A stretch of DNA of 64,000 nucleotides from JACDER01 sp963717765 (GTDB taxonomy: Bacteria; Actinomycetota; Thermoleophilia; Gaiellales; Gaiellaceae): assembly GCA_963717765.1 (NCBI GenBank), contig CAVQWX010000001.1, positions 62,001 through 126,000 on the forward strand. The letters are read 5' to 3'. Below the pieces are notes generated by a model. That model had not been told where the DNA came from. It did no database searches and saw only the letters and a program-made list of their open reading frames with translations. Of the stretch, positions 31,609 through 41,405 are shown piece by piece (the stretch's first letter is position 1; each line of letters begins with the position of its first letter). A program made the translations under genes and the position numbers.

Positions 31609-32375
31609 GGAGTCCCGCCGCCGGGGCCCTGGAGGAACGGCTTGATCAGTTCGATCGGGGCCGGGAAGACGATCGTGGTCGCGTTCGACGCGCCGATCTC
31701 GAGCAGCGTCTGGAGGTAGCGCAGCTGCAGTGCGATCGGATGCTCCTCGATCACGAGCGCAGCGTCCTTCAGCCGCTCGGACGCCTGGAACTCGCCTTCG
31801 GCGTTGATCACCTTCGCGCGCCGCTCCCGCTCGGCCTCGGCCTGCCGCGCCATCGCGCGCTGCATCCCGGTCGGGATCTCGACGTCCTTGACCTCGACAA
31901 TCGAGATCTTTATGCCCCAGGGGGCGGTCTGCCCGTCGATGATCTCCTGCAGGATCGAGTTGATCTTCTCGCGCTCGGACAGGAGCTCGTCGAGAACGTG
32001 CTGACCCAGTACGGCGCGGAGCGTCGTCTGCGCGATCTGCGAGGTCGCGACCATGAAGTTCTCCACCTGCACGATCGCGTTCTTCGGCTCGACGATGCGG
32101 AAGTAGGCGACCGCGTTCACGCGCACCGGGACGTTGTCCTTGGTGATGACTTCCTGCGGCGGGATGTTCAGCGTGATCGTGCGCAGGTCGACCTTGACCA
32201 TGCGGTCGACGATGGGGATGAGGATGAAGAGGCCGGGTCCTTTCGGCTCCGGCAGCAAGCGGCCGAGCCGGAAGACGATGCCCCGCTCGTACTCGCGCGC
32301 CACCTTGATCGCGGCGAACAGGAAGATGACGAGGAGGACTGCGATGGCGACGACTGCTGCGATTGCGGCGGTCAT
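31605..32375 (-). CDS. Slipin (stomatin-like SPFH/band 7 protein)
   Basis: The 256-residue protein has one N-terminal membrane helix (about 5-24) and an SPFH domain (YERGIVFRLGRLLPEPKGPG, VDRMVKVDLRT, NIPPQEVITKDNVPV, VAYFRI), followed by a helical region (ARQAEAERERRAKVINAEGE) that drives oligomerisation. Slipins organise membrane microdomains and are substrates of NfeD-type proteases, whose gene lies just upstream (10-base gap), the usual pairing. GAAAGGA before the ATG is a ribosome site. Its TGA overlaps the galT CTG. Confidence 0.94.
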   Translation of the reverse strand: MTAAIAAVVAIAVLLVIFLFAAIKVAREYERGIVFRLGRLLPEPKGPGLFILIPIVDRMVKVDLRTITLNIPPQEVITKDNVPVRVNAVAYFRIVEPKNAIVQVENFMVATSQIAQTTLRAVLGQHVLDELLSEREKINSILQEIIDGQTAPWGIKISIVEVKDVEIPTGMQRAMARQAEAERERRAKVINAEGEFQASERLKDAALVIEEHPIALQLRYLQTLLEIGASNATTIVFPAPIELIKPFLQGPGGGTP

Positions 32376-32385
32376 GCGGGTCCTT

Positions 32386-33699
32386 TCAGACGGGTTGGGG
32401 CGATCCTACGGGTTCATCCGCGGGGCTGACGTCGAGCACGAGGCTGGAATCGATCGACTCGACGCGCACCTTGGTGCCCCGCCGGAGGAGCTCGTCTCGG
32501 GCCGGCCTCGCCTTCCAGAGCTCGCCGTTCACGAATACCTGGCCGTCGCCACGAACCTCGCCGATCTGGCCGACGATCGACTGCGGCCCGACGCTCACCG
32601 GTTTGCGGCGCACTGCTACCGCCTTCGTCATCGCGAAGCCCCAGAGGAGGCCGAGGACCACGGCGATCGAGATGATCAGCGGGAGGCTGACGTGGTAGGG
32701 CGAGGGCGCGTTGCGGAACAGCATGATCGCCCCCACGACGAGGCTGATCAACCCCGCAACCGTGATGGCGCCGTGACTGGTTACGAAGGCGTCCGTCACG
32801 AGCATCGCCACCCCGAGCAGCAGCAGCGCGAGCCCGGCCCAGCTGATCGGGAGGATCGAGAATCCGAACAGCGCAGTGACGAGCGCGACCGCGCCTAGCA
32901 CTCCGGGTAAGACGACCCCCGGGTGGAAGATCTCGAACCCGATCCCCGCCAGGCCGGCCAGGAACAGCAGCGTGAGGATGTTCGGGTCGATGAGCACGTT
33001 GAGGAGGCGCGAGAAGAAGCCCGGGTGCGCGTCCACGATCTGCGCGTTCGCGGTGTGCAGCGTGATGTGCCGGCGGTAGGTCTTGTAGCCGTCGAGCTTG
33101 TCGAGTAGCGCGCGCAGGTCCGGCGCCTTGAGGTCGATGACGTGGATCCTCAGCGCCTGGTCGACGGTCAGGTTCGACGCCTGGCGCACGGCCCGGGCGC
33201 CCCAGGCGCCGTTGCGCCCGTTCGTCTCGGAAAGCGTGCGCAGCTTTGCGGCGAAGTGGTTGATCACCTTCCGGCGCAGGTCGCTGCCCAGGTTGCCGCC
33301 GCTCTGGTCGATGGGCGTCGAGGAGCCGATGTTCGTCGCCGGCGCCATCGCGAGCACGTCCGCAGCCTCGGCCACGAAGACTCCCGCCGACGCTGCCCCC
33401 GCCCCTGTCGGCGAGACGTAGACGATCACCGGGACGCGCGAGACGAGGATCTTCTCGTAGATCTTCTCCATCGAGGTCGAGAGGCCGCCGGGCGTGTCGA
33501 GCAGGATCACAATCGCGCTGTAGCCGCCGTTGTTCGCCTCGTCGATCTGGTGGTTGACGTAGTCCTGCGAGACCGGGTTGATGTCCAGCGAGAAGTGGAT
33601 GGCCAGCACCTTCGGCTGCGCTTGCGCGGCGACCGAGGTGACGAAGATGAGGAAACCCGCGGCCGCGAGCAAGCTGAAGAACAGACGAGCACGGCGCAT
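32386..33699 (-). CDS. NfeD-family membrane serine protease (ClpP-class, long form)
   Basis: The 437-residue protein has a signal/anchor helix (about 5-24) and a ClpP-like protease domain (about 28-225) with the catalytic serine in PTGAGAASAGVF (about 100-111) and a lysine in GSDLRRKVINHF (about 150). About four to five membrane helices (about 235-350) and a C-terminal NfeD OB-fold follow (GQIGEVRGDGQVFVNGELWKA, quoted in part, about 375-395). It cleaves its slipin partner within membrane rafts. The ATG at 33699 lies six bases after CACAAT, suggesting a leaderless mRNA. It is divergent from fabZ. Confidence 0.93.
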   Translation of the reverse strand: MRRARLFFSLLAAAGFLIFVTSVAAQAQPKVLAIHFSLDINPVSQDYVNHQIDEANNGGYSAIVILLDTPGGLSTSMEKIYEKILVSRVPVIVYVSPTGAGAASAGVFVAEAADVLAMAPATNIGSSTPIDQSGGNLGSDLRRKVINHFAAKLRTLSETNGRNGAWGARAVRQASNLTVDQALRIHVIDLKAPDLRALLDKLDGYKTYRRHITLHTANAQIVDAHPGFFSRLLNVLIDPNILTLLFLAGLAGIGFEIFHPGVVLPGVLGAVALVTALFGFSILPISWAGLALLLLGVAMLVTDAFVTSHGAITVAGLISLVVGAIMLFRNAPSPYHVSLPLIISIAVVLGLLWGFAMTKAVAVRRKPVSVGPQSIVGQIGEVRGDGQVFVNGELWKARPARDELLRRGTKVRVESIDSSLVLDVSPADEPVGSPQPV

Positions 33700-33705
33700 A
33701 CGACA

Positions 33706-33711
33706 ATTGTG
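33706..33711 (-). promoter_or_regulatory. -10 box for nfeD
   Basis: CACAAT ends six bases before the ATG at 33699, with no ribosome site between. Confidence 0.45.
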
Positions 33712-33745
33712 GCACGGGGAGGGTGGCTGGCGGGTCAGGTTTCCA

Positions 33746-33751
33746 TACACT
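33746..33751 (+). promoter_or_regulatory. -10 box for fabZ
   Basis: TACACT ends seven bases before the GTG at 33759. The same hexamer precedes accD with six bases, so the two entry points to the fatty acid block share a promoter type. Confidence 0.55.
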
Positions 33752-33758
33752 CGTCCGC

Positions 33759-34193
33759 GTGCAGGCCCCGTTCGGACGCGACGAGATCGAGTCGATCCTT
33801 CCCCACCGCGAGCCCTTTCTCCTCATCGACGAGGTGCTGGAGTTCGAGGCGGGGAAGCGGGTTGTCGCACGCCGCACCGTCCGTGAGGACGAGTGGTACT
33901 TCGCCGGGCACTTCCCGGGCAGGCCGGTGATGCCGGGCGTGCTGATCGTCGAGGCCATGGCCCAGACGGGTGCCGTCGCCGTGCTTGCCCAGGAGGAGAA
34001 CCGGGGCAAGATCGCGTACTTCGCCGGTATCGACGACTGCCGCTTCAAGCGAATCGTGGAGCCGGGCGACGAGCTCCAGCTCGTCTGCGAGATCGACCGG
34101 ATCCGTGGCCCGATCGGGCGAGGAAAGGCCGAGGCGCGGGTCGACGGCGAGTTGGCCGCGCGAGGCACGCTCACCTTCGCGGTCGAACAGTGA
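33759..34193 (+). CDS. fabZ: 3-hydroxyacyl-ACP dehydratase FabZ
   Basis: FabZ removes water from 3-hydroxyacyl-ACP in type II fatty acid synthesis. The 144-residue protein has ILPHREPFLLIDEV (about 12-25), the catalytic histidine in AGHFPGRPVMPGVLIVEAMAQ (quoted to 20: GHFPGRPVMPGVLIVEAMA, about 49-68, with the glutamate) and a hot-dog fold C-terminus. GTG at 33759 gives family length. Its TGA overlaps the fabH GTG. Confidence 0.95.
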   Translation: MQAPFGRDEIESILPHREPFLLIDEVLEFEAGKRVVARRTVREDEWYFAGHFPGRPVMPGVLIVEAMAQTGAVAVLAQEENRGKIAYFAGIDDCRFKRIVEPGDELQLVCEIDRIRGPIGRGKAEARVDGELAARGTLTFAVEQ

Positions 34194-35197
34194 TCGGCAC
34201 CGCACGCGAAGGCTTCCGTGCCTCGATCACGGGGATCGGCTCCTACGTTCCCGACCGTGTCCTCACGAACCACGAGCTCTCGACCATGGTCGCGACGAGC
34301 GATGAATGGATCATCGAGCGGACGGGAATCCGTGAGCGCCGCATAGCCGCGCCCGAGCAGGCGCTCTCCGACCTTTGCCGCCCCGCGATCGAGCAGGCGC
34401 TGGCGCAGGCCGGGCTCGAGGCGTCGGCCATCGACCTGCTCGTCGTCGCCACGGTCACGCCGGACATGGCCTTCCCCTCGACGGGTGCCATCCTCGCCGA
34501 CGAGCTCGGGATGCCCGACGCCGGCGCCTACGACCTCTCCGCCGGCTGCACCGGCTTCATGTACGCGCTCGCCCAGGCGTACGGAATGATGGCGGGTGGC
34601 CTTGCCGAGCGCGCTCTCGTCGCGGGTGGCGACGTCCTTTCGAAGATCATGGACTGGACCGATCGGACCACCTGCGTCCTGTTCGGCGACGGCGCGGGCG
34701 CGGTCGTGCTCGAGCGGGTGGAGAACGGCGGATTTCTCGGGTTCGAGCTGGGAGCGGACGGATCCGGCGGCCCGGAGCTCTATCAGCCGGCCGGAGGCTC
34801 CCGCATGCCTGCGAGCGCGGAGACCGTGGCGCAGGGACAGCACTTTGCCCACATGAACGGCCGCGAGGTGTTCAAGTTCGCAACCCGGGTGCTCGTCTCG
34901 TCGGCCGAGGCCATCCTCGAGAGGTGCGGCCGCACGATCGACGAGGTCGACGTCTACGTCCCGCACCAGGCCAATGTGCGCATCATCGACCACGCCGTCC
35001 GAAAGTTGGGGATTTCCGCGGCTAAAGTGATCGTCAATGTCGACCGGTACGGCAACACCTCGTCTGGCTCGATCCCGCTCGCCCTGGCCGAGGCGCAGGC
35101 CGACGGGCGGTTTCACGAGGGCGATCTCGTGTTAATGACCGGTATGGGCGCCGGCCTCACCTGGGGGTCGGCTTTGATGGAATGGAGCACAAGATGA
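34190..35197 (+). CDS. fabH: 3-oxoacyl-ACP synthase III FabH
   Basis: FabH starts fatty acid chains by condensing acyl-CoA with malonyl-ACP. The 335-residue thiolase-fold protein has the active cysteine in DLSAGCTGFMYAL (C120), histidine in VPHQANVRI (about 257) and asparagine in YGNTSSGSIP (about 287). The GTG overlaps the fabZ stop; the fabD ATG overlaps its own TGA. Primer choice (straight or branched) cannot be read. Confidence 0.97.
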   Translation: MIGTAREGFRASITGIGSYVPDRVLTNHELSTMVATSDEWIIERTGIRERRIAAPEQALSDLCRPAIEQALAQAGLEASAIDLLVVATVTPDMAFPSTGAILADELGMPDAGAYDLSAGCTGFMYALAQAYGMMAGGLAERALVAGGDVLSKIMDWTDRTTCVLFGDGAGAVVLERVENGGFLGFELGADGSGGPELYQPAGGSRMPASAETVAQGQHFAHMNGREVFKFATRVLVSSAEAILERCGRTIDEVDVYVPHQANVRIIDHAVRKLGISAAKVIVNVDRYGNTSSGSIPLALAEAQADGRFHEGDLVLMTGMGAGLTWGSALMEWSTR

Positions 35198-36120
35198 GCA
35201 AAATCGCCTTCCTTTTCCCCGGCCAGGGGTCGCTCGAGCCGGGTATGGGCCGTGAGATCGCCGAGTACGACGCGGCGGCCATGCGCGTTTTCGACGAAGG
35301 GAGCGAGGCCGCCGGCCTCGACCTCCGCCGGCTCTGCTTCGACGCGCCGCTGGAGGAGCTGATGGAGACCGAGCTCCAGCAGCCGGCGCTCGTTGCGACG
35401 AGCCTCGCGATCCTTGCGGCGCTGCGCGAGCGCGGAATCGAGGCCGACTTCGTTGTCGGCCACTCTGTCGGGGAGTACGCCGCGCTGGCGGCGGCCGACG
35501 CGCTGACCATCCCCGAGGCGATCGCGCTCGTTCGTGAGCGAGGGCTCGCGACCGCCGAGGCCGCGCGGGAGCACCCCGGCTCGATGGCCGCAATCCTCGG
35601 TCTCGAGGACGAGGTCGTCGAGGACCTGTGCCGGCAGATCGGGTCCGTGTGGCCCGCGAACTACAACTGCCCGGGCCAGCTCGTGGTGTCGGGGGAGACG
35701 CCGTCGGTCGAGGAGTGCCGCTGGAAGGCAGAGCTCGAGGGCGCCCGGCGGACGGTCAAGCTCAGGGTGTCGGGCGCATTTCACAGCCCGCTCGTCGCGA
35801 AGGCTGCGGAACGGCTCCGTCCCGCGATCGACAAGGTCAAATTCGCCGAGCCGGTTGCGCCGTTCATGTCCACCGTGAGCGCCAAGATCGAGCCTGCGCA
35901 GCGCATGGGCAACCTGCTGATCGAGCAGTTGACCGGTCCGGTCAAGTTCACGCACGCGGCCCGCGAGCTCGTCAAGGACGGGGTCAAAACGTTCGTAGAA
36001 GTCGGCCCCGGCAACGTCCTCTCCGGCCTCGTCAAGCGCATCGACGAGAACGTCAAGGCTATCTCGGTCAACAGCGTGTCCGCGCTGAAGAAGCTCGAGG
36101 AGCATCTCCCTCCTGCCTGA
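35194..36120 (+). CDS. fabD: Malonyl-CoA:ACP transacylase FabD
   Basis: FabD transfers malonyl from CoA to ACP. The 308-residue protein has FLFPGQGS (about 6-13), the active serine in VVGHSVGEYAAL (S91), R in ALVRERGLA and the histidine in SGAFHSP (about 195). I prefer ATG 35194 (MSKIAFLF), which overlaps the fabH TGA and is preceded by GGAG six bases away. ATG 35182 would add four residues. Confidence 0.96.
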   Translation: MSKIAFLFPGQGSLEPGMGREIAEYDAAAMRVFDEGSEAAGLDLRRLCFDAPLEELMETELQQPALVATSLAILAALRERGIEADFVVGHSVGEYAALAAADALTIPEAIALVRERGLATAEAAREHPGSMAAILGLEDEVVEDLCRQIGSVWPANYNCPGQLVVSGETPSVEECRWKAELEGARRTVKLRVSGAFHSPLVAKAAERLRPAIDKVKFAEPVAPFMSTVSAKIEPAQRMGNLLIEQLTGPVKFTHAARELVKDGVKTFVEVGPGNVLSGLVKRIDENVKAISVNSVSALKKLEEHLPPA

Positions 36121-36124
36121 CTTG

Positions 36125-36255
36125 GCGGAAGGCCCGCCCGCCCATGCCGCCGTCGCTCTCTGGCCGGCTCCGTCGAGCCTACGCCGGCTGCGTCCTTGCA
36201 TCGCTTGCTTTTCGCGCGGCAGAGCGACACCGTCGTGAGCGGGCGGGCCTTCTGC
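36125..36255. repeat. Nested palindrome C between fabD and fabG
   Basis: Outer arms GCGGAAGGCCCGCCCGCCC (36125-36143) and the reverse complement of 36237-36255 agree at 17 of 19 positions, with a perfect 14-base core GAAGGCCCGCCCGC. An inner pair GTCGCTCT (36152-36159) / AGAGCGAC (36221-36228) and GCCGGC repeats continue the fold. The whole 131 bp could form one long hairpin. The fabG GTG (36235) lies at the base of the right arm, so the element supplies the first seven or so codons of fabG. Confidence 0.75.
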
Positions 36256-36969
36256 TCCCTCGAAGGGAAGAACGCGCTCATAACCGGTGGGTCACGGGGA
36301 ATCGGCCGGGCGGTCGCGCTCGAGCTTGCCGGCGCCGGCGCCTCGGTCGTAATCGGCTACGGCTCGGCCGCTGACGAGGCGGAGGCGGTTGCACAGGAGA
36401 CGGGCGGCCGCGCTATCCAGGCCGACGTCTCACAGGCGGAGGACGCAAAGCGGCTCGTGGAGGAGGCCGGCGACCTCGACATCCTCGTCAACTGCGCAGG
36501 CATCACGCGTGACGGCGTCCTGGCACGCATGCTCGACGAGGACTGGCGCGACGTGATCGAGACGAACCTGAGCAGCGTCTTCTATACGTGCCGCGCGGTC
36601 GCGCGCGGGATGATGCGCCGCCGGTCGGGCTCGATCGTGAACCTCTCCAGCATCGTCGGCGTGCACGGCAACTGGGGCCAGACGAATTACGGCGCGTCGA
36701 AGGCCGGGATCATCGGCTTCACCAAGTCTCTTGCACGGGAGCTCGGCAGCCGTGGCGTACGCGCGAATGTCGTCGCTCCGGGTTACGTCAAGACGCGCCT
36801 CACAGACGTCATCCCCGAGGAGGCCAAGGAGGCGATGTTGCAGAACACGCCGCTCGCCAGGCTCGGCGAGCCTGAGGACGTGGCGGCGGCGGTACGCTTC
36901 CTCTGTTCGGACGAGGCCTCTTTCATCACGGGCGATGTACTGCTCGTGGACGGCGGACTGGGGATGTAG
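36235..36969 (+). CDS. fabG: 3-oxoacyl-ACP reductase FabG
   Basis: FabG reduces 3-ketoacyl-ACP with NADPH. The 244-residue short-chain dehydrogenase has the cofactor motif TGGSRGIGRAVA (about 17-28), NCAGIT (about 88), catalytic S in VNLSSIVG (about 138), Y and K in NYGASKAG (about 151-155) and PGYVKTRLT. The start GTG and residues SGRAFCS come from palindrome C, replacing the usual short leader before LEGK. The stop TAG is followed directly by the fabF ATG; acpP, which often sits here, is absent. Confidence 0.95.
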   Translation: MSGRAFCSLEGKNALITGGSRGIGRAVALELAGAGASVVIGYGSAADEAEAVAQETGGRAIQADVSQAEDAKRLVEEAGDLDILVNCAGITRDGVLARMLDEDWRDVIETNLSSVFYTCRAVARGMMRRRSGSIVNLSSIVGVHGNWGQTNYGASKAGIIGFTKSLARELGSRGVRANVVAPGYVKTRLTDVIPEEAKEAMLQNTPLARLGEPEDVAAAVRFLCSDEASFITGDVLLVDGGLGM

Positions 36970-38210
<1,241 letters not shown>

Positions 38211-38223
<13 letters not shown>

Positions 38224-38816
38224 CCGACCGCTACGCGACCTTCGACTGCTACGGGACGCTGATCGACTGGAACGCGGGGCTGCGCGCGGCCCTCGGCAGC
38301 GACGAGCTGCTCGAGCGCTACCACGACGTCGAGCCGCAGGTCCAGCGCGAGAGCCCGGGCCTGTCCTACCGGCAGGTGATGGGAGAGACCGCGCGCCGGA
38401 TCGGCGCACCCGATCCCGCCGACACGCTGCCGGAGTGGCAGCCCTTCCCGGAAGTCCCCGAGGCGCTCGAGCGCGCTCGCGCGAACGGCTGGAAGCTCGT
38501 CATCCTCTCCAACACGGACCGTGACTACATCGAGGCGTCGATGGCGCGGATCGGCGTCCCATTCGAGCTGGCGATCGTCGCGTCGGAGATCGGCTCGTAC
38601 AAGCCTGCGCTCGGGCACTGGCGCGCGTTCGAGGAGCGCTTCGGGCGGCTCCCCGACGCCCATATCGCGGCCAGCCTCTTTCACGATGTCGCTCCGGCCA
38701 ACGAGCTCGGGTTGAAGAGCGTCTGGGTGAACCGCGACGGCGACGAGCCCGGCCCGCGCCCGACACGGGAGATCACCGACCTGTCCACGCTTCCAGACGT
38801 GCTCGATGAGCTCTGA
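38211..38816 (+). CDS. HAD-family hydrolase (haloacid dehalogenase type II-like)
   Basis: The 201-residue protein has the HAD motifs: nucleophile D in ATFDCYGTLIDW (about 9-20), S/T in VILSNTD (about 98-104), K in SYKPALGHW (about 130) and an acidic site FHDVAPANELG (motif IV with one D where two are usual). The cap is helical, as in L-2-haloacid dehalogenases and related phosphatases. The substrate is unknown. It is coupled to fabF by overlap and overlaps the next GNAT gene by 11 bases. Confidence 0.88.
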
Positions 38817-39705
38817 GCTGCGCGCCCCGACGTTCGACGACCTTCCAGGGCTCGCCGCCCTGAATGCGTCGGTCGCCGACGGGATGAACGAGTCCCAGAT
38901 CCGTGACCGGATGAAGAGCCCAAGGGGCAAGTTCGAAGAGAACTGGCGCGTAGCGGAAGACGAAAGCGGACGGATCGCCGGCGGCGTCTTTCTCTGGCAC
39001 CCCGAGCCGGACGCCGAACGCGTCTTCGTCTTCGCCATCGCCGACCCGCGCGAGGCGAAGATGTACGAGCGCCTGCTCGACTGGGGCGAGGAGCGAGGCC
39101 GCACGCTGACCAAGGGCCTCGCCGGGCGCACGCACACGTCGGCGGAAAGCGACAACGACCTGCTGGCGGACATCCTGCGCACTCGCGGCTACGACTTCGT
39201 TCGCCACTTCTTCACGATGGAGATCGACCTCGACGACGATCCTCCGCAGCCCTCGTGGCCAGAGGGGATCGCGGTCCGCACTTTCAGGCCCGGCGAGGAG
39301 CGCGCGATCTACGACGTGGACATGGAGGCCTTTCAGGACCACTGGGACTTCTTCCCCGTGCCGTTCGACGACTGGCGCGACTACTTCCTCGGAAGCGAGA
39401 CCTTCGATTCCGAGCTGTGGCTCGTCGCCGAAGACGGCGACCAGATCGCGGGGACGGCGCTGTGCACGGGTGTGCGCGGGCCCGAGACCGGGTGGGTGAA
39501 CATTCTGGCGGTGCGCCGCCCGTGGCGCCGCCGCGGGCTCGGCCGAGCGCTTCTCCTCCATGCCTTCCGGGAATTTCGGCGGCGAGGGTACGGGAAAGTC
39601 GGCCTGAACGTGGACGGAGAGAACCTGACCGGCGCCGTTCGCCTGTACGAGCAGGCCGGCATGCGCGTGGCTCACCGCGAGGACTCCTACCGCAAGGGCC
39701 TTTAG
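38806..39705 (+). CDS. GNAT acetyltransferase with two GNAT domains (tandem paralogue 1)
   Basis: The 299-residue protein contains an N-terminal degenerate GNAT half (about 1-140) and a C-terminal active half (about 150-299) with the acetyl-CoA loop VRRPWRRRGLGRALL (about 232-246) and NLTGAVRLYEQAGM near the end. The double-GNAT layout and length resemble mycothiol synthase MshD and related enzymes. The substrate is not known. It is followed by a similar 300-residue gene, stop and start sharing one base. Confidence 0.85.
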   Translation: MSSELRAPTFDDLPGLAALNASVADGMNESQIRDRMKSPRGKFEENWRVAEDESGRIAGGVFLWHPEPDAERVFVFAIADPREAKMYERLLDWGEERGRTLTKGLAGRTHTSAESDNDLLADILRTRGYDFVRHFFTMEIDLDDDPPQPSWPEGIAVRTFRPGEERAIYDVDMEAFQDHWDFFPVPFDDWRDYFLGSETFDSELWLVAEDGDQIAGTALCTGVRGPETGWVNILAVRRPWRRRGLGRALLLHAFREFRRRGYGKVGLNVDGENLTGAVRLYEQAGMRVAHREDSYRKGL

Positions 39706-40607
39706 TGGATCTCCGGCCGCCGACGAAGGACGACGCTCCCGCGATCGTCGCCGTAGCGCGCCCATTCGGCCTGTCCGATGAGACCGTCTCCGACGTCGAG
39801 GCTTGGTTCGATCTTCCGTCCAACGACCTCGAGAACGACGCCCGTGTCGCCATTGTCGACGGACAGGTCGTCGGCTACGGCGACGTCGGAGAGGCGTCGA
39901 GCGGCGGGAAGATGCTCTGGCTGGACGTGCGGGCAGGCCGCGATGCCGCACCGCCGGTCCTCGACTGGGTCGAGCGCCGGGCGCGGGAGAAGGCCGTGGA
40001 AGGGGCTAAGCTGAAGGTCTGGTCGCCGGAGGAGAACGCGGAGTGGCGCGCCCTGCTCGAAGCGAGAGGCTTCGAGCTCCACAGCTATTCCTTCCGAATG
40101 TGGATCGACCTCGGGCAGGACCTCGTGGCTCCCTCCTGGCCGGACGGAATCTCGGTGCAGACGTATCGCCGAGATGAGGACGAGCAGGCCGTGTACGAGG
40201 CCCATCAGGAGGCGTTCTCCGAGGAGCCGGACTTCTCGGCCGATCCCTTCGAGGACTGGAAGCAGTGGTCGTACCGCGAGCCGTTCGACCCGGGTCTGTG
40301 GTTCGTCGCCCGCCAGGGCGACGAGGTCGCGGGCATCCTGCTCGGGCGGCCTCGCGTGTTGTCGCAAACGGAGCGGCCAGGCGATGCGACGGTCGGGTGG
40401 ATCAACATCCTCGGCGTGCGCAAGCCGTGGCGCGGCCGAGGGCTCGCGCTCGCGCTGCTGCAGCACGCGTTCCGGGCGTTCGGGGAACGCGGGAAACCCC
40501 GTGTCGGCCTGGGTGTCGACGGCCGCAATCCGACCGCGATTCGCCTGTACGAGCGGGCGGGGATGAAGCCGCAGGGGACGCTCGTGTGGTACCAAAAGGA
40601 GGTCTGA
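39705..40607 (+). CDS. GNAT acetyltransferase with two GNAT domains (tandem paralogue 2)
   Basis: The 300-residue protein has the same two-domain plan as its upstream neighbour, with VRKPWRGRGLALALLQHAF (about 240-258) and NPTAIRLYERAGM. Shared stretches such as GWxNILxVRxPWRxRGL show gene duplication followed by divergence. GTG at 39705 shares its G with the upstream TAG. Its TGA overlaps the next ATG (TGATG). Confidence 0.85.
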   Translation: MDLRPPTKDDAPAIVAVARPFGLSDETVSDVEAWFDLPSNDLENDARVAIVDGQVVGYGDVGEASSGGKMLWLDVRAGRDAAPPVLDWVERRAREKAVEGAKLKVWSPEENAEWRALLEARGFELHSYSFRMWIDLGQDLVAPSWPDGISVQTYRRDEDEQAVYEAHQEAFSEEPDFSADPFEDWKQWSYREPFDPGLWFVARQGDEVAGILLGRPRVLSQTERPGDATVGWINILGVRKPWRGRGLALALLQHAFRAFGERGKPRVGLGVDGRNPTAIRLYERAGMKPQGTLVWYQKEV

Positions 40608-41383
40608 TGTCCCGCCTCCGCGCCAAGTGCCCCGATTGCAAGACGCAGACCGCGGTCGCGCTCGGGCCGGAGTACGAGTGCCACGCGTGCGGGCGCACAT
40701 TCGGCGCGGGCATGGTGCGCGTCCCGCGCGCCTGGGGGGACGGCGGCGAGGCGATGGCGGAGTCCGCCTGGCTCGCGCTCCCATACCCGGAGGCGTCGGT
40801 GATCGAGGAGGAGTCCCTCGGGGAGCAGTCGCTGACGCTGGCGCACGACCTGCCCGCTCGCCCGCTCGTCCTCGGCGGGGACTGTTGCTCGCACGTCGGT
40901 GCGGTCGAGGGCCTCAGCGCGGGGCACGACCGAATCGGTGTGGTCTGGCTCGACGCGCACGGAGACCTGAACACGCCGGAGACGTCTCCGTCCGGCAACA
41001 CGTGGGGGATGCCGCTGCGGATGCTGATCGATTCAGGCGCTGTGGCCGCCGAGGACGTGGCGCTCGTCGGCGCGCGCAACCTCGACCCGCCGGAGGAGGA
41101 GTTCATCGCAGCCTCCGGAGTGCACCAGGGACCGGATGCGATCGGCCAGGCCCTCGACCGCCTCGATTGCGTCTATGTCGCGCTCGACTGCGACGTGTTC
41201 GACCCCGACGAGGTCACGTCGTTCATGCCCGAGCCGGGCGGCCTGACCGTGGATGAGGTCGAGTCCATGTTCCGCCGCATCGCGTCGTCCCACACGGTGA
41301 TCGGAGCCGGCATCAGCGGCCTCGCGCCGGATGAGCGGAACGTCGAGCCGCTCAGCAGACTCTGCGCGGCCCTCGGCCTCTGA
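40607..41383 (+). CDS. Arginase/agmatinase-fold protein with N-terminal zinc ribbon
   Basis: The 258-residue protein begins with a CxxC...CxxC ribbon (CPDC about 8-11, CHAC about 25-28), then the ureohydrolase core: LGGDCCSHVGAV (about 88; GGDHS in true arginases, so a metal-ligand histidine is replaced by cysteine), WLDAHGDLNTP (about 115; D and H ligands kept), and ALDCDVFDPDEV (about 193; both D kept). A complete binuclear manganese site is therefore uncertain. AAGGAGG seven bases upstream is an excellent ribosome site. It lies in the fab/acc gene string but has no obvious role there. Confidence 0.85.
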   Translation: MSRLRAKCPDCKTQTAVALGPEYECHACGRTFGAGMVRVPRAWGDGGEAMAESAWLALPYPEASVIEEESLGEQSLTLAHDLPARPLVLGGDCCSHVGAVEGLSAGHDRIGVVWLDAHGDLNTPETSPSGNTWGMPLRMLIDSGAVAAEDVALVGARNLDPPEEEFIAASGVHQGPDAIGQALDRLDCVYVALDCDVFDPDEVTSFMPEPGGLTVDEVESMFRRIASSHTVIGAGISGLAPDERNVEPLSRLCAALGL

Positions 41384-41393
41384 CTAGCATCAC

Positions 41394-41399
41394 TACACT
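41394..41399 (+). promoter_or_regulatory. -10 box for accD
   Basis: TACACT ends six bases before the GTG at 41406, with no ribosome site; identical to the fabZ box. Confidence 0.55.
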
Positions 41400-41405
41400 C
41401 CTCGG

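Noticed and set aside
32414..35116. A 900-codon minus-strand frame across nfeD, fabZ and fabH
   Set aside because: It spans several well-identified genes in other frames and has shadow composition. The real genes explain the region.
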